Source of the DNA: Paraescarpia echinospica
Taxonomy: Eukaryota > Annelida > Polychaeta > Sabellida > Siboglinidae
DNA: 64,000 nt
Direction: 5' to 3'
Assembly (NCBI GenBank): GCA_020002185.1
Contig: CM034531.1
Coordinates: 85,702,367 to 85,766,366 of the forward strand
Part shown: one piece after another, positions 37,098 to 60,315 of the stretch
Numbering within the stretch: the stretch's first letter is position 1
How the letters are laid out: each line of letters opens with the position of its first letter
Program-made: the position numbers and the translations under genes
Notes under the pieces: model-generated
What the model was told of the DNA's origin: nothing
The model's database searches: none
What the model saw: the letters and a program-made list of their open reading frames with translations, nothing else

Positions 37098-38030
37098 TTG
37101 TACAATGTTGTCAACGCCCTGTTGATTAAGCCTGAAGCTAGCCTGCCTGGTGGTGATTCACTGGAACAACAGGCCAGCAGACTCAGTGCATGCTTCCAGA
37201 ACAAAGTCAGACTGATTCAGGAGAACTTGACGCTCAAGGCAGACCCCAACTACGTGCCTTCATATGAGAGTCCAGGCACAAACGGAAGACGAGGTGAGAC
37301 GACTGGTCAACCAGAGTCCCTCAAAGTCGTATTCACTCGATCCAGTGCTGATCTGGCCTCTGAAAGAACAGTTAGACTGTTATCTACCAAGCATTACAAA
37401 CATTGTCAACGTGTCCATGTTAACAGAATTGCGCCGACAAAAATGAAAGCTGCGCTCGTGACCCCCTTGCTCAATGAGCATTCATTGGACAAGGATGTCA
37501 TGAACAACTTCCGCCCTATCTCTAATCTGTCCTTTATCTCAAAGTTGACAGAGAGAGTTGTGCTGAACAGGCTCATTGACCACGTCTCGAGCATAAATAT
37601 GCAGGAAAAATTCCAATCCGCCTACAAGCCAAATCACAGTACTGAAACTGCACTGATGCGAAACCAAAATGATACCCTGATGACCCTGGACAACAAGAGG
37701 GGTGTCATGTTGATCCTACTTGATCTGTCAGCGGCATTTGACACTGTACAGCATACGCTGCTGTTGGCTTGCATGAAGAGCGCGAGTGTCGTCGGCGTCG
37801 CGCATCAGTGGTTTGAGTCATTCTTGACTTCGAGGACTCAGACTGTCTGTCTCGGCCAGACCCAGTCAGACCGTCGGAGCTGCTCCAGGTAGTGCCACAG
37901 GGGTCTCTTCTTGGCCCAGTTTTGTTTACACTCTACACGGGACCCATTGGGCAGATAGTTAGGCGGCACCGACTTGACTTCCATCTCTTTGCTGATGATT
38001 CTCAATTGTATATCTAATTTAAGATCAAGG
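37098..38030 (+). pseudogene. Reverse transcriptase domain of the L2-like element
   Basis: The frame 37098-37892 gives KMKAALVTPLLNEHSLDKDV, NNFRPISNLSFISKLTERVV, FQSAYKPNHSTETAL and MLILLDLSAAFDTVQHTLLL (first catalytic Asp). After a shift near 37890 come VPQGSLLGPVLFTLY and HLFADDSQLYI, which keeps the catalytic Asp pair, followed by a stop. The catalytic residues survive, but the reading frame does not. Confidence 0.85.
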
Positions 38031-38074
38031 ACGCTAACGATGAGATCGCTGCATTAGTTCGCATCCAAGCACGT

Positions 38075-38832
38075 GTGGGAGAACTGAAAGCGTGGATGAC
38101 TCATCATCGCCTTCAGCTGAATGACAACAAGACTGAAGTACTTGTGATCACCACACCAAGCTCGGCCAGCAAGCACAGCCTGACTGATGTCGTCATAATG
38201 CCTACTACCGTCGCTCGCAACCTTGGAGTGATGTTTGACAGTGAGCTCAGCGTGAAATCACAAGTGTCGAAACTGTGCCAGGCAGCAAACTTTCATCTAC
38301 ATCGAATTCGTTCCATCAGAGATTGCTTGACACAACATGCCACTGAACTCCTGGTTCACGCCCTCGTCATATCGCGACTAGACTACGGAAATGGCCTCCT
38401 TTACGGTGTACCTGATCAGCTACTGGACACAAACTGCAAAGAGTCCAGAATATGGTAGCTCGCGTTGTGGTCAAAGGCAATCGCTATGATCACATAACAC
38501 CCTTCCTAGAGATTCTCCATTGGCTTCCCGTCCGGTACCGTATCGAGGACAAGGTCGTACTGACGACGTTCAAAGCCCTTCATCTGCTTGTGCCGAGCTA
38601 CATCACAGACCTGCTCCAGTTCTACAAGCCCAGCAGAACGTTGCGATCGTCGTCAGATTCTCTACTGAGTGTACACAGTGCACACCTCCGCCAGTACGGT
38701 GATCGTGCCTTCTCCATAGCTGCTCCTCGCCCGCGGAACAATCTTCCCCACGATGTGCGCAAATGTGACTCTTTACATCACTTCAAAAGACTCCCAAAGA
38801 CTCATCTGTTCAAACGAGCCTTTTATTCCTGA
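38075..38832 (+). pseudogene. Post-RT C-terminal region of the L2-like element
   Basis: 38075-38458 reads WMTHHRLQLNDNKTEVLVIT, ARNLGVMFDSELSVKSQVSK and LVISRLDYGNGLLYGVPDQL. After a one-base shift, 38452-38832 reads ILHWLPVRYRIEDKVVLTTF, PSRTLRSSSDSLLSVHSAHL and a terminal THLFKRAFYS before the stop. This domain follows the thumb in L2/CR1-group proteins and its role is not well defined. Confidence 0.85.
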
Positions 38833-39125
38833 ACTTTCACTATCGTTTAATCCTGTCGCTCGATTGGACTTTTTATGATTATTTACTCTATGCTACGTTT
38901 TTATGATCTTAAATTTCTAGTTCTATTTTTTATGTTTTTATTAGTTTCTTAATAATAATTTGATTGAACATTTGGTGCCACGTTTTTAAGATCTTGGATA
39001 TTTTAGTGCTGTATTGTTTATGTTTATATAATCTCGACTTTTCACTCTTTGTCTCGGCGCCTTAGAACAGGGTAACATGGAGTCACGCAGCTTTATAAAT
39101 TATTTGATGATGATTATTATTATTA

Positions 39126-39270
39126 TGAACTGGGGCTTTTTCTGTTGCTGCACAAATTCTCCGGAATATGCTCCCTCTTAATGTTAGATCAGTTGAACAT
39201 ATTATACAATTTCTGTCCGTCATTTAAAAACTTACCTTTATAGCCTTGCCTAGCCACCTTAGCTCCCTGG
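39126..39270 (+). mobile_element. L2-like LINE family A copy 2, right half
   Basis: AACTGGGGCTTTTTCTGTTG (39126) continues the family-A text exactly where the left half (ending 35510) stops. It runs on through 'ctccctcttaatgttagatc' and 'acttacctttatagccttgc', as in copies 1 and 3. The similarity fades after about 39270 and the (ATT)n tail is missing. Confidence 0.7.
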
Positions 39271-39401
39271 CGAAGCGATTCAACTGTTTACGACTTTAAT
39301 ATGGCCTTGGCTAAGTAAAACAGAACGTAGTTTCTCTTCCGGTTTTTTCAAAAGGAAGCGGGAAACCGTTATTATTTACTATTTGTCAAGCTTTTATCCC
39401 A

Positions 39402-40210
39402 TGTTACGCCTGCATCTTCAGCACGAAATCTTGGAGTAATCTTTGATGAGAATTTCAATTTTAGACTGCATATTTCTCAAACTTGTCGCTGCTTTTATTT
39501 TCATATTCGTGATTTACGATGCATTCGCCATTATTTGCCTCTTTCTATTGCAAAAAAACTATAGCAACTGCACTTGTTACTAGTAGGCTTGACTATTGTA
39601 ATTCCATTTTTCATTATATTTTTCTTAAGGATATCCCTAAGGTTACAACTTGTACAGAATTACTTAGCTAGGGTTGTGACTCGGTCTCAGCGGTTTTCTC
39701 ACTCAGTGCCTCTTCTGAAGTCCTTGCACATGCTTCCTGTACGATATCGTATTATTTTAAAGATCTGTACCATTACCTATCAGGCACTTTCATGTAAGTA
39801 ACCAGCATATTTATATTCATTGGTTACTCCTGTAAAAAGCCTATCCAGCATCGATCATCTAGTTTTTATTTACTGTTTGTTCCTAGAGTCAATACTAATA
39901 TTGGAACAAGGGCATTTTTACTGTTGTTGCACCAACTCTCTGGAATAGGCTCTCTCTTAGTGTCAGATCAGTTGAAAATATTATACAATTCCGCCGTCAT
40001 TTTAAAAACTTACCTTTACAACCTTGTTTATCCACCATAGCTCACTGGCGTATCCACCCATCTGTTGACAACTGGGATACTGCCTATCAATTTTGAAATT
40101 AACCAACCCTTTTGTCTTGATGCACCTCTCAGCTTGATTTCTAAGGGTTTAGGCGCAATAGAAGTTACCGTCCTCTTCTTATTCTCATTATTATTATTAT
40201 TATTATTAGA
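39402..40210 (+). mobile_element. L2-like LINE 3' fragment, family A copy 3
   Basis: Begins with TTACGCCTGCATCTTCAGCA (STRNLGVIFDE block) and continues through the LDYCNS, QNYLARVVTRSQRFSHSVPL and LPVRYRIILKICTITYQALS blocks (39574-39801 is the longest open piece). It ends with the family's 3' sequence and (ATT)n tail (40187-40209). Truncated at its 5' side and frameshifted. Confidence 0.85.
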
Positions 40211-40334
40211 TGTATTCACATACTACCAATTCATCTAAATTTCTACCCATCCACACAATCATCCATTCGTCCATTCAACAGACGCTCATCTAAGATCATT
40301 TCTTGTTGTTCTTTTTCTATTCTTCTATTTGCTG

Positions 40335-40903
40335 TTGTTCTTCTTCTTATTCTTCTTCTTCGGCGTTCCCTCAGACGGGGATTCCTGTTGTTCGTGTGAA
40401 GTCGCTGTTCGGCACAGGTCCTTCTGAAGGCCAAAGGTTTTTCCTTTACTGGTGTTCCGTGACACATGTCGGATTTTCCAATGTGAAGTTTGAAGTGCAT
40501 ATGGTGCCTGAGTCTGCAGTGTTCAGTCTCTAGGCGCACCATATCACCTGGTCTTTTTTGGACAGCTGGTAAACGTTGTCCTCACTGTTGTAACTGTGGT
40601 GTTATTTGAGCAATGTCCTCTTCTCCTTGTCATACACTGTGGCTTTTGCTTCATTGTAAATTACCCCTCTCACCTCTTGATCCAGTTTCCACCCTTTCTA
40701 ATATGTCCATTTACTCGTTTCCCGAGATGTCGCAGGGCTGAGATCCACTGGAGCACTGACTGTCCGTCGGCGTTCTGCAGTGCAGGCACGGCACTGGTAA
40801 GGAGGAGTTCTTTGTTTTGGGGGTTGGATAGTGCCTGCATCACCGACAGTGCTTCAGAGAAGATGGCGACTTTGTTGTGTATGGCCTCTCTCTCTCCCTC
40901 CCT

Positions 40904-40961
<58 letters not shown>

Positions 40962-41410
40962 CTCCCCGGGTTGTTTCTTCCGTTGAGCCGTCTGTGTAGG
41001 CTTGCCCCCGTTCTGCCCATTGTAAGGTGAGTGTCTTCGTTTTCTGCATCTGCCTGAATTCCACTCTTCAGGATGTCTAGAATGCAGTCCATAATGAATA
41101 TAAACTGGGTCCTCTTCCAGGTATAGGGAGTGTACAGTGCGTTGGGGTTGGCTCGTTCTTGTGGTCCATAAGCTCTGGGTCCTTCCTCTCCAATATTCGT
41201 GCTTGCTGGATGAATATGCTTCGCTTCAGTCTGTCGTTTGTTGGAGTAAACATCCTGTTATGCATGGGATGATTTCCATTCGCTTGATCTTGGTAGATTG
41301 TGTGAAAAGTCTTCTGTATCTTCTTTCTTCCGCGGACTGCAGTCCAGTGAGTGTTTCGAAGGAATGGTATTTACCTCACCGCCCCAGTCATAGTTCTTAA
41401 CTTTGAAGAC
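40335..41410 (-). mobile_element. I-like LINE fragment with RNase H domain
   Basis: The minus strand carries the C-terminal part of an I-group non-LTR element. A pre-RNase H segment (FTPTNDRLKRSIFIQQAR, 41265-41210) precedes the RNase H start AYTDGSTEETTRG (41010-40970, with the first catalytic Asp). Next come FSEALSVMQALSNPQNKELL and QWISAL (40860-40740), and CDISGNE near 40730 in another frame. The closing segment is CRLRHHMHFKLHIGKSDMCH (40520-40450). The 3' end is GAA-rich (about 40335-40365). A (GA)n expansion sits within the RNase H. Frameshifts make it non-functional. Confidence 0.8.
40890..40966. repeat. (CT)n/(GA)n microsatellite within the RNase H remnant
   Basis: CTCTCTCC and CTCCCTCC units followed by an almost pure CT run. 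On the minus strand it reads as Arg-Glu repeats that interrupt the RNase H domain just after its first catalytic motif. Confidence 0.95.
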
Positions 41411-43172
41411 CCTCCGGGGATCATATTAATAAGGAACAGCGTCATTTGATGATATGTCATATTGAGTTTTAATGGGTAGCGCCATCTGTTGAACCGAGGT
41501 TGCATTATTATGCTGTATCTTTGATGGGAATTCCCGTTTGGAGGCAACAATCAGGCTAAACACCATATTTTACTATCAGAATCAATCGGTGAGGTGAGGT
41601 GATGTGCATTTGAGTAGTAAATGACAAAAGGAAAGTTTCTTGGAAGACAAGAAGGGCATCGGTGATGTAGCTTCCTTTCGGCTTTCACTACATGGCATCA
41701 TACTCTTTGTGGGAGGCTATCAGTTTAGTATAATTTTTTTGGTCGATGATTTCGTAACAATCTGTTTTTTACGGGAACGGGTTGTTAGCCCATCGCCCAA
41801 CCCTCCCCTTTTCACACCCGAGCTTGGGAACGGCATTGGCTGAGTTTAGGTTTGATTAGTAACGATAGATAATTAAATTATCAAAAACACAGCGAAATAA
41901 TACTATATAAATGCACCAAGTGCGCCGCTACCCGAGTGACTACGTTCGCTAATTAAAATATTCTGGTTGTCTTTCATCCATTTCGACGAATTGCTTCTAC
42001 CCGTAGCTGGCTGACATTTTTCGTTTCCTCTCCAACGTCCCGATCTTTCCAATCCGCTTGCAGTTTTTTGCATCACACTTGCCAGTAGATATTGCCAGTA
42101 GATATTGCCAGTCATTCACTATACGTGCATCCCAGCATTGACTGACATACCTAATTTGTTACGTATCCTCAAACTCTCCATGACATGACATCACCTGGGG
42201 AATCATACTGACAACTTCACCATTGCGATCAGCTTTTATACGCAGCAACATTTCTCTTATGCGATGCATGCATGAGTTGTGGCAGCGCGAGGTTAATTGT
42301 GTATACACAAGGGAGATTGGTACATAGATCGAGCAGTGATGATAGGTGAGACAATGTACACTGTAGACAAAATCTTACATTAATCAATATTTGATAACTA
42401 TATATTATACAAAATATAAAATACAAATATATTTAAAAACATATATTATTGTCGTCCGTGAGTGTGCGTGAGAGAGAGGGGAAGGAGGGGAGAGGCGGGA
42501 TGGAAGGAAGCCAGGCAGGAGGAGTGGAATGAACATAATGAGACAGATACAGAGGATGATCTCCAGGAAGCTCTCACCCACGCTGCAATGAGTGTGCAAA
42601 ATAATTCGTGCACAAATATCGAAGAGTGAACGAACGTGCCAGTGAGTCGAAACGGGAGCAAGAGGATTAAAACGAGGAATGTCTCGATTGAGAATCCGAC
42701 GCTGTTACCACTACGCAAGTCCGCAAGATGACATTGCAAGAGACAATGCACAATGTCAATTATGTCGAGAAGCCAATATTCTAAACTGCGTGTTTAAAAT
42801 GTTTTTTTGTTATTCAAATTTTCTTTGATAGGATTAGTGACAAGTGACGCATTGCCGAGAAGACGAACGATGCGAGCGCGGAGTATCGGGTAACGGATTA
42901 ATTGGAACGGGACTCAGCCATTGCGTGGTGGATTGTTACTAATCAAAGAGAAACGTCGTGGAAACAGGATGCAGAAAGGAAAAAACTTGCTGTATAATAT
43001 AATTGGTTTCAATAAGGCTGTTGTTGTAGTTAAAATACAGGTGTGACTCAGGTATGTTTTTGAACAACATGAAAGAAACGCCGCTGGTTAAAGGTAAAGG
43101 TAGGATTTATATAATACGGTATGGAGTCTGATGGCTAGTTCAAATCTCTTCACACTTCGACACTTCGACACT
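41411..43172. other. Unassigned stretch, no supported gene
   Basis: Only short frames (41640-41843 +, 41903-42115 -, 42446-42751 -) without recognisable motifs. A 14-bp unit (CCAGTAGATATTG) is repeated at 42080-42110 and a GA-rich tract lies at 42470-42520. No repeat shared with other parts of the window. Confidence 0.4.
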
Positions 43173-43257
<85 letters not shown>

Positions 43258-43286
43258 ATATCCATCCATCTATCTATCTATCTATA

Positions 43287-43325
<39 letters not shown>

Positions 43326-43510
43326 TTATCTAGCTATCTAGCTATCTATCTATCTTTCTATCTAGCTATATATCTATATATCTATATATCTATATATATA
43401 TATATCTATCTATATATATATATATATATATCTATCTATCAATATATATATATATATATATATATATTTATCTATCTATATATCTATCTATCAATTTATA
43501 TATCTATCTG

Positions 43511-43550
<40 letters not shown>

Positions 43551-43551
43551 G

Positions 43552-43594
<43 letters not shown>

Positions 43595-43599
43595 CCTAC

Positions 43600-43666
<67 letters not shown>

Positions 43667-43735
43667 GCTATCTAGCTATCTAGCTATCTATCTAGCTAGC
43701 TAGCTATCTATCTATCTATCTATCTATCAATATAT
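43173..43735. repeat. (TCTA)n microsatellite with (TA)n and TAGC interruptions
   Basis: About 560 bp of TCTA units broken by TATATA runs (43370-43475) and GCTA variants (43330, 43550, 43665-43705). The plus frame 43131-43667 encodes only Tyr/Leu/Ser/Ile repeats. A similar composition continues as (TA)n beyond. Confidence 0.97.
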
Positions 43736-43850
43736 ATATATATATATATATTTATCTATCTATATATCTATCAATTTATATATATATATATATCTACATA
43801 TATATGTATATATATATATATATATGTATATTTATGTATATACATATATT
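43736..43850. repeat. (TA)n-rich tract
   Basis: TATATA runs with short interruptions (CTATCTATC, GTATA) directly joined to the TCTA array. Confidence 0.9.
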
Positions 43851-44345
43851 GCCGATTTTGTTCTTGGGCAGCGGTTGTGAAAAATAAGTTGGAAGGGTTA
43901 ATACTTTGGTTGTGTATACAATATATTACATATTTTGTCAGACAATTTAGTGTTGTTTTATTTGGAAATGAATTGGGAAGTTTTTTTTATGTAAAACTAA
44001 TTGGCATCTTCCATGTATGTAAGCAATTGTTTTTAAATATTGTACACCTTCGGTAACGAAACGTAACTGAAATGTCAATATAATTTGGCATGTTTTGTGC
44101 TTTCAATTCTATCTATTGTATTGGTTTATAATTTACTGTACTTACGTGCCTCGTTTTCCACATATGTTGACACAACATTTTATTGTGTAGCAATATGTAG
44201 AAAAACCTTCAAAAAGTCATGCTTCCATTTTCACAAAATAGCTCATTACGCAGTGTCATGTCATCCTGGCTGGTTGTGACTGGTAAATGTCATAGATACA
44301 TCCTGGGCATGTGTGACAGCTTGTAACATTTGGGTACCACTGAAT
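43851..44345 (+). repeat. Dispersed repeat family C, copy 1
   Basis: About 495 bp aligning in the same orientation with 57235-57765. Shared phrases include 'gttcttgggc', 'gttgttttatttggaaatga', 'attgtacaccttcggt', 'aaaaccttcaaaaagyc', 'ccattttcacaaaatagctc' and 'cagcttgtaacatttrggta'. No coding frame spans it and no terminal repeats were found. It is likely part of a transposable element not otherwise recognised. Confidence 0.8.
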
Positions 44346-44789
44346 ATATATTTTACAGATTATTTGCCTATTCTATATGGAATTAATAACAACTTTCAGA
44401 GACCTGATGATTATTCGTGATCAGTGGCGCCGCTGGGTGTGCCAACCGCGACATATGTGGTCAGCCGTTAATCCGGCAGGGGGCGTCGCTTAATATAAAT
44501 GGGAACTAATGCATGCGAACACCTGATGTAAATCTTGACAAAATACACCAAACCTAACCCTAACATTCAACCTAACCCTAAAAATAACTCCCTCTTGTAA
44601 ATCAAATCCAGCATTTGTACGTGGAGGGGGAGCTGGAAGCTCCCAGCGGGCACCCGATACACTTGTCAATGAGCGAAGCGAAACTATAATATTACAGTTA
44701 TAAACTACAATATACATAGGCAAAAACCAGCACCCTCCAACTGCAGCCCCTTAGGCTCATCACTACACCCCCCACCAAAATACTGTGGG
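44346..44789. other. Unassigned; contains a possible transposon end
   Basis: CAGTGGCGCCGCTGGGTGTG at 44421 resembles a hAT-like terminus, but I found no matching inverted end downstream. CCTAACCCTAA phrases near 44555-44580 are short and isolated, so not a telomere array. Confidence 0.35.
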
Positions 44790-45228
44790 CTGAAGGGGTC
44801 AGCACACTGTTAGTTTTCCCATTGGTGGACTTGTTAGCTTTTTGTAGGATTATAAGAAAAAGTGACGTAAAAAAATTCTTAAACTTCTCACCTGCTGTTA
44901 TCATCATTTCATTGACATGCTGGTCTAGTTTAGTCAAAATCTAATATTTCTAGCTCGCAAAATGCCTGTATGTGTGACTACCGTCAGTATTACGAATGCC
45001 GGCAAGCATTAGAGCCATTACTCCGCCAAAGGGTCAAACAGGCAAATTGCTGCCAAATATACTTCCGCGTATTTAAATCATCTAGACATCCACCATTTTA
45101 CAGTCAACAGCTTCTACAATCACACATGGAAATCTGACTACTCAAATGCACATATGTCAGAGCAGGTGAATTTTGTAAAAAAAATAATTTCTCAAAAGTA
45201 CACCTCACTTTTTTCGTGTGTGATTAAC
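44790..45228 (-). repeat. Dispersed repeat family D, copy 2
   Basis: The reverse complement of this segment aligns with 11165-11600, including 'tgacatatgtgcatttgagt', 'tttggcagcaatttg' and 'accagcatgtcaatg'. The two copies look roughly 80% alike by eye. No coding frame. Confidence 0.75.
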
Positions 45229-45285
45229 TGTGTCATGACCCCTGAACCTATCTTCTGCACCCCACACAACACATTATGGGGTATC

Positions 45286-45360
45286 ATAACATAACATAAC
45301 ATAACATAACATAACATAACATAACGTTTATTTGACTCCATGTAGGTACACAATTAATTG
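45286..45360 (-). mobile_element. Possible 3' end of a minus-strand retroelement with (GTTAT)n tail
   Basis: (ATAAC)8 at 45286-45325 is preceded on the minus strand by GGAGTCAAATAAAC, which includes an AATAAA-type signal. A poly(A)-like signal followed by a short tandem repeat is typical of LINE or SINE 3' ends. The upstream part (to about 45900) is AT-rich and I cannot identify an RT domain, so the element is unassigned. Confidence 0.4.
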
Positions 45361-45538
45361 GTTTCTGAACATCACTTATGCAGTAAAAACAACAAATATA
45401 AACATTATGCAGGCATACATATACGTATATCATTATAATGTTCACATACTATTTGGAAAATACATACAAACGCATGTACAGCTATTATCGTATTGATGTA
45501 CCATAGACATTAATCATATAGCTTATTCAATCGGGGTC

Positions 45539-45583
45539 GGTGGCTCCTATTAAGACACAATTGTCGCTATCATAGGAGCCACC
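45539..45583. repeat. Inverted repeat, perfect 12-bp arms
   Basis: GGTGGCTCCTAT (45539-45550) and ATAGGAGCCACC (45572-45583) pair perfectly around a 21-base loop. No flanking signals that would name it. Confidence 0.7.
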
Positions 45584-47920
45584 CTATTTACGTGATAATT
45601 TATGTGGTCCTTTTACAAGGTGTCTATCTCATGTATGTTTTTTGGGAATGCTTGTTTTATGTGAGAATGCACTCTCAAGCTCCCAGGTGCCGATGCTTGT
45701 GATATATTCCAACAAATATGAAAATGTATCATTATATTTGTGTATATAATAATAATACAAACATAATAGTGATTTTTCCACAAATGTCACAAAACCACGT
45801 TGACTATGAGTGTGGATCTTAGTTCTCAGCAAAAACAATATTGTTGGGGTATTGTGTATTGCGTGTGGTATGCTATGTCGGAAACTTCTCACTACACAAG
45901 AGTGGTTGTCTCTTCCTATATTAATTTCATTTTTGTCTGCGTTTATTTTAATCGTTGTAAACGTTGCAGGTGCCCAGATAATTTATTATAATATGACTTT
46001 ATAGTAACATTTTAGTTCTTGAATGTGTAAACTATCTATCACCACGTGGTTAAAGATCTCCTGCTGATTGCCCGTGTTAACTCGGTGGTGTTGAAACTGT
46101 TAGTATCGTGAATGACAAATAATGACAAATTAGTGGATGTATCTTTCTTTAATGTGAATAAAATCATTCACCTTCATTGTGGTATTACTAACGTTTCAGC
46201 GTCTGTTACCGACTTGATTAGTGTAGAGCAAAGAACAATCGCACAGTAGTTATTAATAATATGAATCTTCATACTGCCGTTTTGAAGTTTGTGTAATTCC
46301 GTTCACTCCCCGTTGCTTCAGTTCAATTCATCTGCGCAGTAATTGCAGTGTGGCTGGATAAGACGAGTTAGTGTTGAAATGAACACGTTTATTGGTGGGT
46401 GAATTATAAAGCGTACCGAATAATTTACATTTATAGGAAGTTGTCTTATTATGTGTTTTGTAATTATGTGACATTATGCTGTGTATAAACATGGTTCGTG
46501 TACTTTTGTTAATCGAGGTGTAAATGTTCACCTAGCCTCTCGCGCCCAGATGGTTTTAAGTGGACCACTTCGAATATTACTCCCACGTTATTATGGCTAA
46601 ATGGATTAAAAGAAAAATACAAATAACGTATACTTTTAATAGTTTTTAGCTTGAATATATTAATTACATACTTTGCCTTGTTTAAGAACGTAACTTTATT
46701 TTTGTATCGTCAAAGTCCTATCTAACAACATGCCGACTTCCACGTTATCCCCGGCAACATTTAAACAAACTCATATTTACTGGTTTTGTACACAAACAAT
46801 AGTGTTCAAACTATATTGCATATATGTTGATGCACGTGTTATATCTAGTTTCCGGTCTATATAGCTTTGTAGTGTCCCGTCAAATAATTCGAGTAATCGA
46901 CCAGGTACTGGGCAACACACAATATTGATGCCGTAGAAATGTGTTAAAATACACGATTGTTTTATAAATACTGTCATTGTGTATGCAGATGCAGCATTCT
47001 CGTTACAGATTATGTCAGTTCAATGCCGGTTATCCGTAGTGCGTTGCTGTTTGCAGCTCCGTTTTTCGTCAAAATGATTATATATCCAAATGCCATGCGC
47101 TTTGCGGTAGTCTGCACGCACACAGACAATCCGTGGGATGGCGCTGCGCATACGTATTATCCTTTGGAGGGCGCTACGAATGTCGAAGTCGGCGTGGTGT
47201 CACGATCACGCAAACCAACCAACCGACCGAGACGAAGAGTCTAAATTACAACGACAACGAAGGATATAAATTATAATGACGAACGCCCGAGTTGTCCGAT
47301 TGAGGGAATACTATCTTTTATTCACGTAAAGCGCTGCATCAACCTCGGCATTTTGAACGGGTAGCATCTAGTATTGTATCGTTGTATGTATTCCCCAAAC
47401 ATGCCGTCTTGTCTGGTCTCAATCACGCCCCACGCCCTGTCAGAAGAATGTGTGATAACGCTTCACTAACGAACGTCACACATATCTTGTGTAATGGTTG
47501 CCGTAGGCACCAATTCATGTGCTCTCTCCACACGCGCATGCGGAGTTAGCTGGTAATTTAACTCCCAGTTATCGTGCACCATTTGTGTTTTTAAATGAAA
47601 GTTTTTCCACTTTTTATCTTTTCGACGATATCCGTATCACTGTTGTTCGACGTAGACCAACGACATTAGGTTTGTGGTATAGAAGTAGCAGTGTCTTAAT
47701 GCTTCCTGTGTCGTATTCGAATGCGTTCTTGAGTGCGATTTACACATGCACACGCATGCATACACGTCTGACGCAGTAGCAACGTGTCGCCGAATGGCAA
47801 CCTGCATAGAAGCCTGTAAACATCTACAACAAGATGCATCCATGTGAAGTTGTCTTACTGCCAATATCGCTGATCGTTGCGGATCAAGGGAGGCAAATGA
47901 CGTCAAACGGACAGCCTCAC
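45584..47920. other. Unassigned stretch downstream of the receptor gene
   Basis: AT-rich to about 46980, then mixed composition. Frames at 46328-46531 (-), 46957-47244 (+), 47519-47779 (+) and 47637-47906 (-) show no domain. No repeat family recognised. It separates the 3' end of the minus-strand receptor gene from the elements to its left. Confidence 0.4.
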
Positions 47921-47923
47921 GAG

Positions 47924-47929
47924 TTTATT
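47924..47929 (-). promoter_or_regulatory. Poly(A) signal of the receptor gene
   Basis: AATAAA on the minus strand (TTTATT on plus), 44 bases beyond the stop codon at 47975-47973. If used, the 3' UTR would be only about 60-75 nt, so alternative downstream signals are possible. Confidence 0.6.
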
Positions 47930-47972
47930 TGGTAAAATGTCTTGCACAAAATGTAACACACCAAACGTGGCT

Positions 47973-59805
<11,833 letters not shown>

Positions 59806-59994
59806 CTGTGGAACACAAGACACGAATCGTAGAATACGACGGACAGCTTTTACATTTCTGATAGCGTGCCATTGTATTACGGTACGTAGTCAATTCTTAG
59901 ACGCACGCGCGTGCACATGATTATGGGCCTGGGAGAGAAAGAGGAAGTGGTGTGGGTTGGACACGAGAGAGGGAGAAGGGGTGGGGAGAGAGGG

Positions 59995-60315
59995 GGAGTT
60001 GAACATCAGGTTAGATGGCAATGAGATCAAGCAAGTGGATAGCGTTTTGTACCTTGGTGGAATAGTTATTGAGATGTAGAGATGCGATGTCTGATACTAA
60101 TGGGAGCGAATGCGTAGCGAAAGGCAGAGAGAGTCAAGATGGACAGACAATTTAACAATTACTGACAGAGTAACAACAACCGAAGCTGCAAGTTTACGAG
60201 AACAATTGGGTTACAAGAGAATCACAAGAAGAAAGATGTTGGACAGAAGAAGAATGAATGACCCGAGTGGAGAGATGGGGATACTGTGCCGTTGACGGGA
60301 AGATTGGAAGAAGCT
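59995..60315 (+). mobile_element. LINE relic (post-RT segment)
   Basis: Plus strand. The frame after 60000 reads NIRLDGNEIKQVDSVLYLGG, the 'VdsF.YLGG' block that follows RT in many RTE/jockey-type proteins. Near 60190 a frame reads KLQVYENNWV, then RKMLDRRRMNDPSGEMGILC, matching the usual 'LQVCENNWVRRIAGV..DRRRM' block. Highly degraded, with both ends undefined. Confidence 0.55.

Larger units (their letters stand above)
35511..39125 (+). mobile_element. L2-like LINE, nearly full length, inactivated, inserted in family A copy 2
   Basis: Order: 5' part (about 35511-35777), an N-terminal frame at 35778-36059 (ending of the type RGCRGG...), endonuclease (FDIVAFTETWLRHSPDDD near 36130; MTVIYRPP and ILILGDFNFRYEDP in 36273-36725), linker (36732-37067), RT (37098-38030), post-RT region (38075-38832, ILHWLPVRYRIEDKV and KTHLFKRAFYS) and a 3' end with (ATT)n (39107-39125). 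Stops and frameshifts interrupt the single long ORF expected. The clade is judged from motif wording as L2-like; CR1-group alternatives remain possible. Confidence 0.8.

Noticed and set aside
43131..43667. 178-codon Tyr/Leu/Ser/Ile repeat protein
   Set aside because: Translation of (TCTA)n; no start context, splice sites or non-repeat sequence.
44421..44470. hAT-like terminus CAGTGGCGCCGCTGG
   Set aside because: No matching inverted end or 8-bp duplication was found nearby.
44555..44582. Telomere-like CCCTAA repeats
   Set aside because: Only three or four irregular units inside ordinary sequence; no array.
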